Assembly (NCBI RefSeq): GCF_002310375.3
Contig: NZ_CP023315.3
Span: 2,914,001 to 2,978,000, forward strand
Reading direction: 5' to 3'
Length of the DNA: 64,000 nucleotides
DNA from: Caulobacter vibrioides
GTDB lineage: Bacteria > Pseudomonadota > Alphaproteobacteria > Caulobacterales > Caulobacteraceae
A model generated the notes under the pieces. It saw nothing but the letters and a program-made list of their open reading frames with translations, was not told the DNA's origin and made no database searches. Made by a program: the position numbers and the translations under genes. The first letter of the stretch is position 1; each line of letters starts with the position of its first letter. This document shows positions 51,768 through 60,538 of this stretch, piece by piece.

Positions 51768-51810
51768 TTCCCCTAGCGGGGGAGGTGTCGGCGAAGCCGA
51801 CGGAGGGGGA
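51768..51810. repeat. solitary half of a family A repeat upstream of the DUF559 gene
   Basis: Only the left arm is present: CTTCCCCTAGCGGGGGAGG, then the hairpin GTCGGCGAAGCCGAC and GGAGGGGGA. The partner arm is replaced by the DUF559 coding sequence, which starts two bases later, using GGAGGGGG as its apparent ribosome-binding site. Confidence 0.85.
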
Positions 51811-51811
51811 C

Positions 51812-52207
51812 GTGAAACGACCCGAGAAACCTTGCATCGCCCAGGCAAGGACGCTGCGACGCCAGATGTCGTTGCCCGAGGTGCTGTTGTGGAACGGCCT
51901 GCGAGGCGGACGCCTCGATGGCCTGAAGTTCCGCCGCCAGCATCCGATCGGGCCGTATGTGCTCGACTTCTATTGCCCGGCCGCTCACCTGGCGGTCGAA
52001 ATCGACGGCTGGTCCCACGCGACGGCGGATCGTCCTGAGCAGGACGAGATCCGTGACACGCGACTGGCCGAACGCGGCGTCCATACGCTGCGGATTCCGG
52101 CGAGCGAAGTCTTACGGTCGGTAGACGATACGTTGGCGACTGTCCTAGAGGCCGCGCGTCCGTGGAAACAAAATCCTCCCCCTCGCGGGGGAGGTGTCGG
52201 CCCATAG
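51812..52207 (+). CDS. DUF559 (Vsr-like PD-(D/E)XK) endonuclease-domain protein bounded by repeats
   Basis: 131 residues starting at GTG 51812. DUF559 signature throughout: RTLRRQMSLPEVLLWNGLRG, then FRRQHPIGPYVLDFYCPA, with the PD-(D/E)XK-like acidic residues in VLDFYC and LAVEIDGWSH, and DTRLAERGVHTLRIPASEVL. The family is related to Vsr mismatch nucleases; its own function is not established. It is encoded opposite to the GTA genes between large terminase and portal. The 5' end abuts a half family A repeat and the last codons (NPPPRGGGVGP and TAG) are inside a full family A copy. Confidence 0.9.
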   Translation: MKRPEKPCIAQARTLRRQMSLPEVLLWNGLRGGRLDGLKFRRQHPIGPYVLDFYCPAAHLAVEIDGWSHATADRPEQDEIRDTRLAERGVHTLRIPASEVLRSVDDTLATVLEAARPWKQNPPPRGGGVGP

Positions 52208-52292
52208 GGACGACGGAGGGGGAAGTTCTGCTGGCCAGGCCTCTTCCCCCTCCGGTCCTTCGGACCACCTCCCCCGCTGGGGGGAGGATTTT
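52171..52292. repeat. family A palindromic repeat overlapping the DUF559 3' end
   Basis: A full copy between the convergent DUF559 and large terminase genes. The DUF559 stop codon lies within it, and it ends 4 nt before the terminase stop codon. Confidence 0.9.
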
Positions 52293-52295
52293 TTA

Positions 52296-53543
52296 TTAGA
52301 GCGCCCTAAGCCTTGGCCGCCTCACCTCGCCCAGCATCAGCTCGCTCACCGCCCAGACCAGCGCATCCGCGCGGTCGGGGCTGTGTTCCAGGTCGCCGGA
52401 GCCCAGGGCCATCAGCTCCTCCTCCAGCGCTACGAACGCGCCGCAGTGCAGGACCCGGCCTTGCTCGTACAGGGCCGCCACCGGCTCGGCGCGGGCGCGT
52501 TTTCCCACCGAGGCGCGAACCAGTTTCACGCGGCACGGCGGATCGGCCTGGGCCAGCACCGAGCGGACCATGTCGCCGCCCTGGTTGGCCTCGGCCACGA
52601 GGGCGTCGGCGGTCCAGGTGCGCGCGGCCGCCACCGCCCGCCCGGCCCAGCCGGCGGGAGACAACCCCCGCGCGGTCTCGTCGGCCAGGACGAAGGCGCG
52701 GTCGTCGCGGCGGCCGACCACCACGATGCCGCAGGCGTCGCCCGTGGCGGTGGCCGGCGGGTCGACGGCCACGACCACGCGGTCCAGGCGCGCCGGCCGC
52801 GCGGCGCGGCACCTCGCCAGGTCCTCGGCGCGGAAGAGGCCGCCGTCGGTCTCGACGACGACGCCGTCCAGCTCCTGGGCCGCCAGGCGGGTGCCGCCGT
52901 AGAGGCTCTCCAGCGTGCGCAGGAAGGCGGGCGCCAGGTTGCCGGCGTTGGCTTGGGTGCCGGCGCGGGTCAGGGCAACGCCGGGCTCGGCCATCAGGGT
53001 CTTGAGCGCCCGGTGCGGCTTGGGCGTGGTGGTGACGACAAGGCGCGGATCCTCGCCCAGGCGCAGACCAAAGCGCAGCATGGCCAGGGTCTCGGCGGGC
53101 TTTGGCCAAGCGCAGAACTCGTCGGCCCAGGCGGCGTGGAACTGCGGCCCGCGCAGGGACTCCGGGTCTTCCGCCGAGAAGGCGTAGGCGACCGCGCCGT
53201 TGGGCCAGACCAGGCGCCGGCGCGAGGCTTCCCAGCGGGGGCGGAACACGGGTCCGCCCATGGCTCTCAGGCCTGACGGCCCCTCGATCATCACCTCGCG
53301 CACGTCGTGCAGGGTGGGACCGATCAGCGCCTGGCTCGGATAGGCCAAGGCGTTCCAGGTGATCCAGCGCGCGCCAGCGAAGGTCTTGCCCGCGCCGCGC
53401 CCGCCCAGCATCAGCCAGGTGGACCACGGGCTGAACGGCGAGGCGAGCTGATGGATCAGCGGCTCGGCCATCGCCGCGCTAAGCAGGCGTTGTTGATCCT
53501 CGGGGGCCAAGGTCGCCACCGCCGTCGCCAACGCCCTCATCAT
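52296..53543 (-). CDS. GTA large terminase (g2-like)
   Basis: 415 residues. ATPase domain with Walker A GGRGAGKTFAG (47-57) and Walker B AAWADEFCAW (Asp141, Glu142), then a nuclease domain with VVVAVDPPATATGDACGIVV, LVAEANQGGDMVRSVLAQ and the last acidic residue in HSPDRADALVWAV. It drives headful packaging of host DNA. Two adjacent ATGs (53543 and 53540) are possible starts. It overlaps the small terminase by 65 nt. Confidence 0.96.
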   Translation of the reverse strand: MMRALATAVATLAPEDQQRLLSAAMAEPLIHQLASPFSPWSTWLMLGGRGAGKTFAGARWITWNALAYPSQALIGPTLHDVREVMIEGPSGLRAMGGPVFRPRWEASRRRLVWPNGAVAYAFSAEDPESLRGPQFHAAWADEFCAWPKPAETLAMLRFGLRLGEDPRLVVTTTPKPHRALKTLMAEPGVALTRAGTQANAGNLAPAFLRTLESLYGGTRLAAQELDGVVVETDGGLFRAEDLARCRAARPARLDRVVVAVDPPATATGDACGIVVVGRRDDRAFVLADETARGLSPAGWAGRAVAAARTWTADALVAEANQGGDMVRSVLAQADPPCRVKLVRASVGKRARAEPVAALYEQGRVLHCGAFVALEEELMALGSGDLEHSPDRADALVWAVSELMLGEVRRPRLRAL

Positions 53544-53886
53544 CTCGACGCTTGAGTTCGAGCAGCTCAGCGAAGCGAGTGAAGCGGGCGACAAGAGCGG
53601 CTTGAAGCTCTTCGGGGTCGTCCGGAATGCCGTCATGCATGGAGGCCTCGTCGTCATCGGCCGCCTCGTCGGCGGCGGGTTTGGCTTTGGGCTCGGGGAC
53701 CATCGTCGCCACCGCCTTGACCGATCGTGCAAAGACCCCGCAGGCGCGGGCGTCCTTCTCGATCTGGGCGCGTTCGGCGGGGTCGGTGGAGGTTTCGAAG
53801 GCGGCGATGAGCGTGTCCATCTTCGCCTGGAGGCGGGTCTGCAGCGTCGCGCTCCAGTCCCTGACCTCGTCGCTTCTTCCGGCCAT
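53479..53886 (-). CDS. GTA small terminase (g1-like)
   Basis: 135 residues, MAGRSDEVRDWSATLQTRLQ. Helical N-terminal half (AKMDTLIAAFETSTDPAERA), an acidic linker (ADEAADDDEASMHDG) and a C-terminal helix with PEELQAALVARFTRFAELLE. This is the g1 small terminase of GTA clusters, which in contrast to phages lacks sequence-specific DNA binding. First gene of the minus-strand cluster. Confidence 0.88.
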   Translation of the reverse strand: MAGRSDEVRDWSATLQTRLQAKMDTLIAAFETSTDPAERAQIEKDARACGVFARSVKAVATMVPEPKAKPAADEAADDDEASMHDGIPDDPEELQAALVARFTRFAELLELKRRDDEGVGDGGGDLGPRGSTTPA

Positions 53887-54149
53887 GACACAAAGATACG
53901 GCGCCAGCGGGCGCGGATGATTGGCGAGCGCGTAAAAGTGACAAGTCACTGAATTCGCGCGACTCTATCCCGCCTATTCAGAGCGTTCAGCCTGGCCAAT
54001 CCCCATCATCGAGGCCCTTGGCGGGCAAGGTCGCCGCGAAAACCGGCCCGCCGGGGGCGCCGAATTGGCTATACTGCGTCGAACGCGCATGGACATGTCA
54101 TGTTAGCGCTCCCATATAGCGGCACCACTCCATAACCAGCGGGACGACC
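53887..54149. other. divergent promoter region between the GTA cluster and the dehydrogenase gene
   Basis: This 263-bp gap must contain the leftward GTA promoter and a rightward promoter. There is no repeat family copy, unlike most gaps here. I see no convincing -35/-10 pair. In Caulobacter, GTA transcription is known to depend on a GafYZ activator and to be blocked by RogA, but I cannot recognise their sites by eye. Confidence 0.4.
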
Positions 54150-55736
54150 ATGGCGCATCTGACGGGCGAGCTTCTGATCGGCGGCGAGCGCCGCTTGGGA
54201 ACCCACGGCGAGATCAAGGGCGTCAATCCGGCCACGGGCGAGACCCTGGAACCGGCGTTCGGCGGCGCGACCAAGGCCGATGTCGAGGCCGCCTGCGCCC
54301 TGGCCGCCGAAGCCTTCGGCCCCTACCGGTCCCTGCCCTACGAGACCCGCGCCCAGTTCCTAGAGTCGATCGCCGAGCACATCGAGGCCATCGGCGATGA
54401 TCTGATCGTCCGCACCATGGCCGAGACCGGCCTGCCCCGCGCCCGCCTGGAAGGCGAGCGCGGCCGCACCGTGGGCCAGCTGCGCCTGTTCGCCGGCGTG
54501 CTGCGCGACGGCGGCTTCCTGGAGGCCCGCATCGACCCGGCCATGCCGGACCGCAAGCCCCTGCCGCGTCCGGACCTGCGCCTGCGCAACGTGCCGCTGG
54601 GCCCGGTGGCGGTGTTTGGGGCCAGCAACTTCCCGCTGGCCTTCTCGGTGGCCGGCGGTGACACCGCCTCGGCCCTGGCGGCCGGCTGCCCGGTCATCGT
54701 CAAGGCGCACCCGGCCCACCCCGGCGCCTCGGAGCTGGTCGGCCGCGCCATCCAGGCCGCCGTCGCCGCCTGCGGCCTGCCCCCCGGCGTGTTCTCGCTG
54801 ATCCACGACAGCGGCTATGAGGTCGGCCAGGCCCTGGTCGCCGACGCGCGGATCAAGGCCGCCGGCTTCACCGGCTCGCGCCGCGGGGGCCTGGCTTTGA
54901 TGGCCATCGCCCAGGGCCGCCCCGAGCCGATCCCGTTCTATGCCGAGATGAGCAGCATCAATCCGGTGATCCTGCTGCCCGCCGCCCTGAAGGCGCGGGC
55001 CGACAAGATCGCCCCGGACTTCGTGGCCGCCCTGACGCTGGGGGCCGGCCAATTCTGCACCAATCCCGGCCTGATCCTGGCCATCGACGGCCCGGAACTG
55101 GACGCCTTCGTCGAGGCCGCCGGCCAGGCCGTCGCGGCCGCCCCGGCCTCGGTGATGCTGACGCCAGGCATCTGCCAGGCCTTCGCGCATGGGGTCGCGG
55201 CCCTGACCGACGCGGCCGAGGTCACGACCGTGGCGCGCGGCGTCCCCGGTCCCGACGGCAGCCACACCGGCCGCGCGGCCCTGTTCAGCGTCACGGCCGC
55301 CGACTTCCTGGCCAACCCGCACCTGCACGAGGAGGTGTTCGGCGCCGCCTCGCTGGTGGTGCGCTGCGCGGGCCAGGCCGAGCTTGAAGCCGTCATCGCC
55401 GCGCTCGAGGGCCAGCTGACGATCGCCATCCATATGGACGAAGCCGACCACGGCGTCGCCGGCGCCCTGCTGCCCGCCCTGGAGCTGAAGGCCGGCCGCA
55501 TTCTCGTGAACGGCTTCGGCACCGGCGTCGAGGTAGCCCCCGCCATGGTCCACGGCGGCCCGTTCCCCTCGACCTCGGATGGCCGCACGACCTCGGTCGG
55601 GACCCTGGCGATTGCAAGGTTCCTGCGCCCGGTCAGCTACCAGAACCTGCCCGAAGCCCTGCTGCCGGCGGAGCTGAAGACGCAGAACCCGCTGGGCGTG
55701 GTGCGGCGGGTCGATGGGGTGGTGAAGCTGGGGTAG
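54150..55736 (+). CDS. aldehyde dehydrogenase, 2-oxoglutarate semialdehyde dehydrogenase-like
   Basis: 528 residues of the ALDH superfamily. Cofactor-binding region [20 protein letters not shown], Lys in [14 protein letters not shown], catalytic Glu266 ([11 protein letters not shown]) and Cys303 ([11 protein letters not shown]). The sequence pattern ([30 protein letters not shown]) is that of NADP-dependent 2,5-dioxopentanoate dehydrogenases, which finish sugar-acid or hydroxyproline breakdown. No such pathway genes lie nearby, so the physiological substrate is uncertain. Start ATG 54150. Confidence 0.87.
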   Translation: MAHLTGELLIGGERRLGTHGEIKGVNPATGETLEPAFGGATKADVEAACALAAEAFGPYRSLPYETRAQFLESIAEHIEAIGDDLIVRTMAETGLPRARLEGERGRTVGQLRLFAGVLRDGGFLEARIDPAMPDRKPLPRPDLRLRNVPLGPVAVFGASNFPLAFSVAGGDTASALAAGCPVIVKAHPAHPGASELVGRAIQAAVAACGLPPGVFSLIHDSGYEVGQALVADARIKAAGFTGSRRGGLALMAIAQGRPEPIPFYAEMSSINPVILLPAALKARADKIAPDFVAALTLGAGQFCTNPGLILAIDGPELDAFVEAAGQAVAAAPASVMLTPGICQAFAHGVAALTDAAEVTTVARGVPGPDGSHTGRAALFSVTAADFLANPHLHEEVFGAASLVVRCAGQAELEAVIAALEGQLTIAIHMDEADHGVAGALLPALELKAGRILVNGFGTGVEVAPAMVHGGPFPSTSDGRTTSVGTLAIARFLRPVSYQNLPEALLPAELKTQNPLGVVRRVDGVVKLG

Positions 55737-55738
55737 TC

Positions 55739-56030
55739 AAAATCCTCCCCCCAGCGGGGGAGGTGTTGGCTCGAAGAGACGACGGAGGGGGAAGAGGCAA
55801 GGTCAGCGGCACTTCCCCCTCCGGTCGCTGCGCGACCACCTCCCCCGCTGGGGGGAGGATTGGGGACCTCCGCGCCCGTTGTTTAGACCGTGAAGCCAGG
55901 CTCAACAAAATCCTCCCCCTAGCGGGGGAGGTGTCGACCCGAAGGGGCGACGGAGGGGGAAGAGGCAGGCTCTCCAGCACTTCCCCCTCCGGTCGCTGCG
56001 CGACCACCTCCCCCGCTGGGGGGAGGATTT
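55739..56030. repeat. two family A repeats, 46 bp apart
   Basis: Full copies at about 55739-55861 and 55907-56030 fill the 300-bp gap between the convergent dehydrogenase and cytochrome genes. Both share CGGTCGCTGCGCGACC in the right arm. I see nothing else in the gap. Confidence 0.9.
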
Positions 56031-56036
56031 AAGTCT

Positions 56037-56438
56037 CTAATGCCCCCCGGCGCTCGGCGGCTTGGCGAACTTGGCGACGTCCGCTTCCGTCACCGGCTTG
56101 GCGTAGCTGTTGCCGAAGTGGGTGCGGACATAGGTCACCGCCTCGGCCATCTGGGCGTTGCTGAGCGTGCCGGCGAAGCCGGGCATGGCGCCTTGGCCGC
56201 GCGCCACGACCATGATCGGATAGGCCGCCCCGGCCAGCTTGGGGTTTGAGGCGAGGCCCGGAATGGTCCCCGCCCCGACCGCGCCCTTGGCGTCGGCCAT
56301 GTGGCAGGCCTGGCAGACCGCGCCATAGACCTGCTCGCCGGTGACGGGCTTGGCGGCCCGCACCACCCCGCCGGCCGAGTCTTGGGCAAAGGCCGGAGCA
56401 GCGACCAGGGTCGCGGCCAGAAGAAGAGACATCCGCAT
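56037..56438 (-). CDS. small periplasmic cytochrome c (partner of the amine oxidase)
   Basis: 133 residues with a signal peptide (MRMSLLLAATLVAAPAFAQD) and one heme c site, CQACH with Cys42, Cys45 and His46. The sixth ligand Met is probably in GAMPGFAGTLSNAQM. It follows the Tat-exported flavin oxidase by 14 bp on the same strand, so it is likely the electron acceptor of that enzyme, passing electrons to the respiratory chain. Confidence 0.9.
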   Translation of the reverse strand: MRMSLLLAATLVAAPAFAQDSAGGVVRAAKPVTGEQVYGAVCQACHMADAKGAVGAGTIPGLASNPKLAGAAYPIMVVARGQGAMPGFAGTLSNAQMAEAVTYVRTHFGNSYAKPVTEADVAKFAKPPSAGGH

Positions 56439-56452
56439 GTCAGGGCTCCCGA

Positions 56453-58048
56453 TCAGGCGCTCAGGGCGCGTTTGTGCAGGCGGGTGATGGCGTCGAGGGA
56501 CGACAGCAGCGCCCCCTCCATCCAGCAGCCGACGTAAGACGCGTGCTCGCCGGCCAGGACGATCCGGCGGTCCATGGCCACCAGGGTCTGGTAGTGCTGC
56601 TTGCGCGTCTCCTCGTTCCAGCGGGCGCAGCAGCCCAGGGTCCAGGGCACGCGGCTCCAGGCCACCGAGGCGCCGGTCCGGAACTCCTTGCGGTAGCTCG
56701 CCGGATGGATCACCGAGCCCTGGGCCAGGGCCACCTCGATCCGCTGCTCGGGCGTCATGCCGGCCAGGCGGAAGGCGCCGAGGTCGCGGGCGAAGGCGCC
56801 CAGCAGCACGGCCGGGCCGTCCTGGAACAGGTTGTTGTTGGGATAGGAGATCAGGCCGATCTCCTGGTCGGTGAAGCTGTGACCGCCGTAGATGTCGTCG
56901 TCCTCCTCCCAGAAGCGACGGTTCATCTCCAGGCCCATCTTGACCTGACCCGAGTAGGGCACGGCCTTGATGGCGGCCATCATCTCGTCGGTGACGGCCA
57001 GGTCCATTTGGCCCAGAATCCCCAGCGGGATCGTACAGACGCACCAGTCGCCCTTGGCCTCGGTGACCTTGCCCGTGACGGTGTCGGCGTAGGTGACGAC
57101 CACGCCCTTGTCGTCCTGGGCGATCTTGCTGACCTTGGCGTTGTAGGTGATCAGGCCCTCGACCTGCTTGGCGAAGGCCTTGCCGATCATGTCCATGCCG
57201 CCCACCGGCTGGAACATGGTGGTCTGCATCTCGTGGTTCATGAAGAAGCCCATCGAGGTCCAGACCTGCGGGTCCAGGACGTCGTGCAGGCTGTAGAGGT
57301 CGTCGGACGGGATCGGCGCGCCGTCCACGCCGCCGCCGCCGGGCCGCTTGTAACCCCGGTGCGACGAGGTGCGCAGCGAGGCGGCGTACTTGTAGTCCTT
57401 GTCCAGCATGCCCCAGCCCTTCAGGGCTTCCAGCAGGCGCTCGCGGTCCTCGGGCGTGACAGCGTCGTCCAGGGCCTTGGCGTTGACCGACTTGGCCAGG
57501 AGCTCGGCGATATTGCCCTCGAAGTCGGCGGCGGCGGCGTTGAAGCGCACCGGCTTGCCGCCGAAGGCCTGGGACGAGTGGATCCAGCCCGAATGGTTGA
57601 ACTGGATGAACGGCTCCAGGGCCACCCCGAACTGCTTGCAGTAGTGCAGCAGGGTCCGATGGTGGTGGGGAATGCGCCAGGGGCCGGGGTTGAAATAGTT
57701 ACCGGCCGCATAGCCGACCTTCTGGGTCGCGCCGCCCAGCTCAGTGTAGGTGTCGCCGCCGCGAAGCGACCAGTTGCGGCCGCCGGCCCGGTTCTGGAAC
57801 TCTAGGATGGTGACCTTGTAGCCGGCCTTGCGCAGCTCGAACGCGGCCAACAGGCCCGCAAGGCCCGCGCCCAGCACGATGACGCTGGCGCCCGGCCGCG
57901 CGCCTTGCAGGTTGGGCGGGCCGGGAAAGCGCGTCTCGGCCGCGTGGCCCAGCGAGGTCATGGCCTGGTAAAGGGCCGCCGTGCCGCCGACCTTGGCGAT
58001 GGCGGAAAGAAGCTGACGCCGGGTCGGCGTGCGAGCGCCCGATTGCAT
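56453..58048 (-). CDS. Tat-exported flavin monoamine oxidase family protein
   Basis: 531 residues. A twin-arginine signal (PTRRQLLSAIAKVGG) is followed by the FAD-binding Rossmann motif SVIVLGAGLAGLLAAFELRK (about 55-75) with acidic ILEFQNRAGGRNWS, the amine-oxidase middle region, and the C-terminal FAD loop RRIVLAGEHASYVGCWMEGA. Export of a folded FAD protein plus a downstream cytochrome c suggests an amine dehydrogenase that reduces cytochrome rather than oxygen, as is known for the nicotine enzyme NicA2. The substrate is unknown. Divergent from the rut genes (271-bp gap). Confidence 0.9.
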   Translation of the reverse strand: MQSGARTPTRRQLLSAIAKVGGTAALYQAMTSLGHAAETRFPGPPNLQGARPGASVIVLGAGLAGLLAAFELRKAGYKVTILEFQNRAGGRNWSLRGGDTYTELGGATQKVGYAAGNYFNPGPWRIPHHHRTLLHYCKQFGVALEPFIQFNHSGWIHSSQAFGGKPVRFNAAAADFEGNIAELLAKSVNAKALDDAVTPEDRERLLEALKGWGMLDKDYKYAASLRTSSHRGYKRPGGGGVDGAPIPSDDLYSLHDVLDPQVWTSMGFFMNHEMQTTMFQPVGGMDMIGKAFAKQVEGLITYNAKVSKIAQDDKGVVVTYADTVTGKVTEAKGDWCVCTIPLGILGQMDLAVTDEMMAAIKAVPYSGQVKMGLEMNRRFWEEDDDIYGGHSFTDQEIGLISYPNNNLFQDGPAVLLGAFARDLGAFRLAGMTPEQRIEVALAQGSVIHPASYRKEFRTGASVAWSRVPWTLGCCARWNEETRKQHYQTLVAMDRRIVLAGEHASYVGCWMEGALLSSLDAITRLHKRALSA

Positions 58049-58319
58049 GAAACTAGATCCCCACGAACCGCCGTACCGGCGGTGTGCGTTAAGGGCTAGC
58101 AGGGCGCGGCGTGGCCGCGAGCCTTGGCGGCGTTCAGGCTCGCAGGATGCGGCTCAAGCCTCGATTTCTCGGCACAAGGACGATCCAGCTGCGCGGGAAC
58201 TGTGCAGGCGCCGCGTCAGGCGGCCAGCGCCCGCCGCGAGGTCTTAGGATCATCGCCGGCTTGGCGTTGATCGGCCGAATGTGTTCCATGAACGCCGGAC
58301 CCAATCGGAGCCCTCGCCG

Positions 58320-59039
58320 ATGACCTCAACGATCACCCCGCTCTCGCCTGGCTGCGTCATGCTTCCGGCCCGGCCCGAGCCGCTGCCGGTGGACCCGAAG
58401 ACCACGGCGGTGATCGTCATCGACATGCAGAACGCCTACGCCTCGCCCGGCGGCTATCTGGATTTGGCGGGCTTCGACATCTCGGGCGCGGCCAAGGTGA
58501 TCCACGAGATCAAGGGCGTGCTGGAGGTGGCCCGCAGCGCCGGCATGACCGTGATCTATTTCCAGAACGGCTGGGACGACGGCTACGTCGAGGCCGGCGG
58601 TCCCGGCTCGCCCAACTGGTGGAAGTCCAATGCGCTGAAGACCATGCGCGCCCGCCCCGAGCTGCAGGGCAAGCTCTTGGCGCGCGGCCAGTGGGACTAT
58701 GAGCTGGTCGACGATCTGACGCCCCAGCCGGGCGACATCCGCCTGCACAAGACCCGCTACTCGGGCTTCTTCAACAGCCAGCTGGACAGCGTGCTGCGGG
58801 CGCGCGGCATCCGCCATCTGGTGTTCGTCGGCATCGCTACGAACGTGTGCGTCGAGTCGACCCTGCGCGACGGCTTCATGCTGGAATATTTCGGAACCGT
58901 GCTGGAGGACGCCACCCACCAGGCGGGCCCCGACTTCGTCCAGAAAGCCGCCCTGTTCAACATCGAGACCTTCTTCGGCTGGGTGTCGACCACGGCGGAT
59001 TTCAAGGGGACGTTCGGGCAGTTGGCGCCGACCGAATAG
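58320..59039 (+). CDS. rutB: RutB, ureidoacrylate amidohydrolase
   Basis: 239 residues of the isochorismatase-like hydrolase family. Catalytic Asp in [15 protein letters not shown], Lys in [14 protein letters not shown] and Cys in [16 protein letters not shown]. RutB releases carbamate from the ring-opened pyrimidine product of RutA. The ATG at 58320 gives the usual N-terminus; a longer frame from 58281 is less likely. First gene of rutB-C-D-A. Confidence 0.95.
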   Translation: MTSTITPLSPGCVMLPARPEPLPVDPKTTAVIVIDMQNAYASPGGYLDLAGFDISGAAKVIHEIKGVLEVARSAGMTVIYFQNGWDDGYVEAGGPGSPNWWKSNALKTMRARPELQGKLLARGQWDYELVDDLTPQPGDIRLHKTRYSGFFNSQLDSVLRARGIRHLVFVGIATNVCVESTLRDGFMLEYFGTVLEDATHQAGPDFVQKAALFNIETFFGWVSTTADFKGTFGQLAPTE

Positions 59040-59040
59040 C

Positions 59041-59153
59041 TGTCATCCCGGCCAAGCGCGAAGCGCGCCGAGCCGGGACCGCAACAGGCGCCGGCGTATC
59101 CGGCGGTCCCGGCTCTCCCCCCGGCTCAAGGCCGGGGTCCGGCCGGGATGACA
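59041..59153. repeat. family B palindromic repeat between rutB and rutC
   Basis: Ends TGTCATCCCGGCC and GGCCGGGATGACA, with a palindromic centre. It begins at the base after the rutB stop codon. Confidence 0.88.
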
Positions 59154-59184
59154 CGCTCTAGGAATTAGAAGAGGAACGACCCCC

Positions 59185-59574
59185 ATGCCCAAGACCGTCA
59201 TCACCCCGCCCGGGACCCAGACGCCCATCGCCCCGTTCTCGCCCGGCACGCTGGCCGACGGGATCGTCTATGTCAGCGGCACCCTGGCCTTCGACAAGGA
59301 CAACAACGTCGCCTTCCCCGGCGACGCCGAGGCCCAGACCCGGCAGGTGCTGGAGACCATCAAGTCGGTGATCGAGACCGCCGGCGGCACGATGGAGGAC
59401 GTGACCATGAACCACATCTTCCTGACCGACTGGGTCCACTACGCCCCGATGAACAAGGTCTATGCCGAGTACTTCCCCGGCGACAAACCGGCCCGCTATT
59501 GCATCCAGTGCGGCCTGGTGAAGCCGGGCTTCGTGGTCGAGATCGCCTCGGTCGCGCACGTGGGCAAGAAGTAG
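59185..59574 (+). CDS. rutC: RutC, RidA-family aminoacrylate deaminase
   Basis: 129 residues of the RidA/YjgF family: [60 protein letters not shown]. The conserved Arg of the ligand pocket (PARYCIQCG) and the final Glu (VEIAS) are present. It speeds conversion of aminoacrylate in the Rut pathway. GAGGAACGACCCCC precedes the ATG. Confidence 0.96.
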   Translation: MPKTVITPPGTQTPIAPFSPGTLADGIVYVSGTLAFDKDNNVAFPGDAEAQTRQVLETIKSVIETAGGTMEDVTMNHIFLTDWVHYAPMNKVYAEYFPGDKPARYCIQCGLVKPGFVVEIASVAHVGKK

Positions 59575-59578
59575 CCGC

Positions 59579-60379
59579 ATGACCACCGGAACCGTCGACG
59601 GCCTGCACTACGAACTCCATGGCGGTCCTGTCGCCGGGCGCGAGGTCGTGCTGTTGTCGTCGGGCCTGGGCGGCTCGGGCGCGTTCTGGGCGCCGCAGAT
59701 GCAGGCCCTGACCCAGCGCTGGCCGGTGGTCACCTATGATCATCGCGGCACGGGCCGCAGCGTTCGCGACCTGCCGCCCCGCTACACGCTCGCCCACATG
59801 GCCGATGACATGGTCAAGGTCATGGACGCCCTGGGTCTGGCCAAGGCCCACGTGGTCGGCCACGCGGCGGGCGGCAATGCGGGGCTGCAACTGGCGCTGG
59901 ACCACCCCGATCGCCTGGGCAAGCTGGTGGTGGTCAACGGCTGGAGCCGGCCTGATCCGCACATCAAGCGCTGCTTTGACACCCGCCTCCATCTACTGAA
60001 CGACACGGGCCCTGAGGCCTATGTCCACGCCCAGCCGATCTTCCTCTATCCGGCCGACTGGATCTCGCGGAACCACACCCGGCTGATGGCCGAGGAGGCC
60101 CACCACGTGGCCGCCTTCCCGCCGCGCGAGGTGATGCTGGCCAGGATCAACGCCCTGCTGGCCTTCGACATCGACGCGCGGCTGGAAGAGATCACGCACC
60201 GGGTGCTGATCAGCGCCAGCGCCGACGACATGCTGGTGCCGATGCTCTGCTCCCAACGCCTGGCCGGCCGCCTGCCCAACGCCGACTTCCAGCAGGTCGC
60301 CTGGGGCGGGCATGGCTTCACCGTCACCGATCCGGAGACCTTCAACGAGGCTCTGGTGAAGTTTCTGGAGGGGACGTGA
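59579..60379 (+). CDS. rutD: RutD, alpha/beta-hydrolase of pyrimidine catabolism
   Basis: 266 residues with the alpha/beta-hydrolase fold. The nucleophile-elbow motif reads GHAAGG, i.e. Ala where a serine hydrolase has Ser; E. coli RutD also lacks this Ser (GHALG), so it is a family trait and not a defect. Asp in SADDMLVP and His in WGGHGFTVTDPETFN are kept. Thought to help hydrolyse aminoacrylate or carbamate intermediates. Begins 4 bp after rutC. Confidence 0.95.
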   Translation: MTTGTVDGLHYELHGGPVAGREVVLLSSGLGGSGAFWAPQMQALTQRWPVVTYDHRGTGRSVRDLPPRYTLAHMADDMVKVMDALGLAKAHVVGHAAGGNAGLQLALDHPDRLGKLVVVNGWSRPDPHIKRCFDTRLHLLNDTGPEAYVHAQPIFLYPADWISRNHTRLMAEEAHHVAAFPPREVMLARINALLAFDIDARLEEITHRVLISASADDMLVPMLCSQRLAGRLPNADFQQVAWGGHGFTVTDPETFNEALVKFLEGT

Positions 60380-60391
60380 TGGTGCGTCCGC

Positions 60392-60513
60392 AAATCCTCC
60401 CCCCAGCGGGGGAGGTGGCGCGAAGCGCCGGAGGGGGAAGTGCTGCTGCCCCTGCCGCTTCCCCCTCCGTCGTCTCTTCGAGCCGACACCTCCCCCGCTG
60501 GGGGGAGGATTTC
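60392..60513. repeat. family A palindromic repeat between rutD and rutA
   Basis: A full copy that separates rutA from rutB-C-D. Confidence 0.9.
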
Positions 60514-60538
60514 CCATTTTCAGAAGGTCCATAATCCC

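Noticed and set aside
39273..53886. A complete active prophage
   Set aside because: No integrase, repressor, lysis or replication genes and no attachment sites. The gene order and family membership match the Rhodobacter-type GTA.
59579..60379. RutD as an inactivated hydrolase because the nucleophile Ser is Ala
   Set aside because: RutD of E. coli also has Ala at this position (GHALG), so this is normal for the family.
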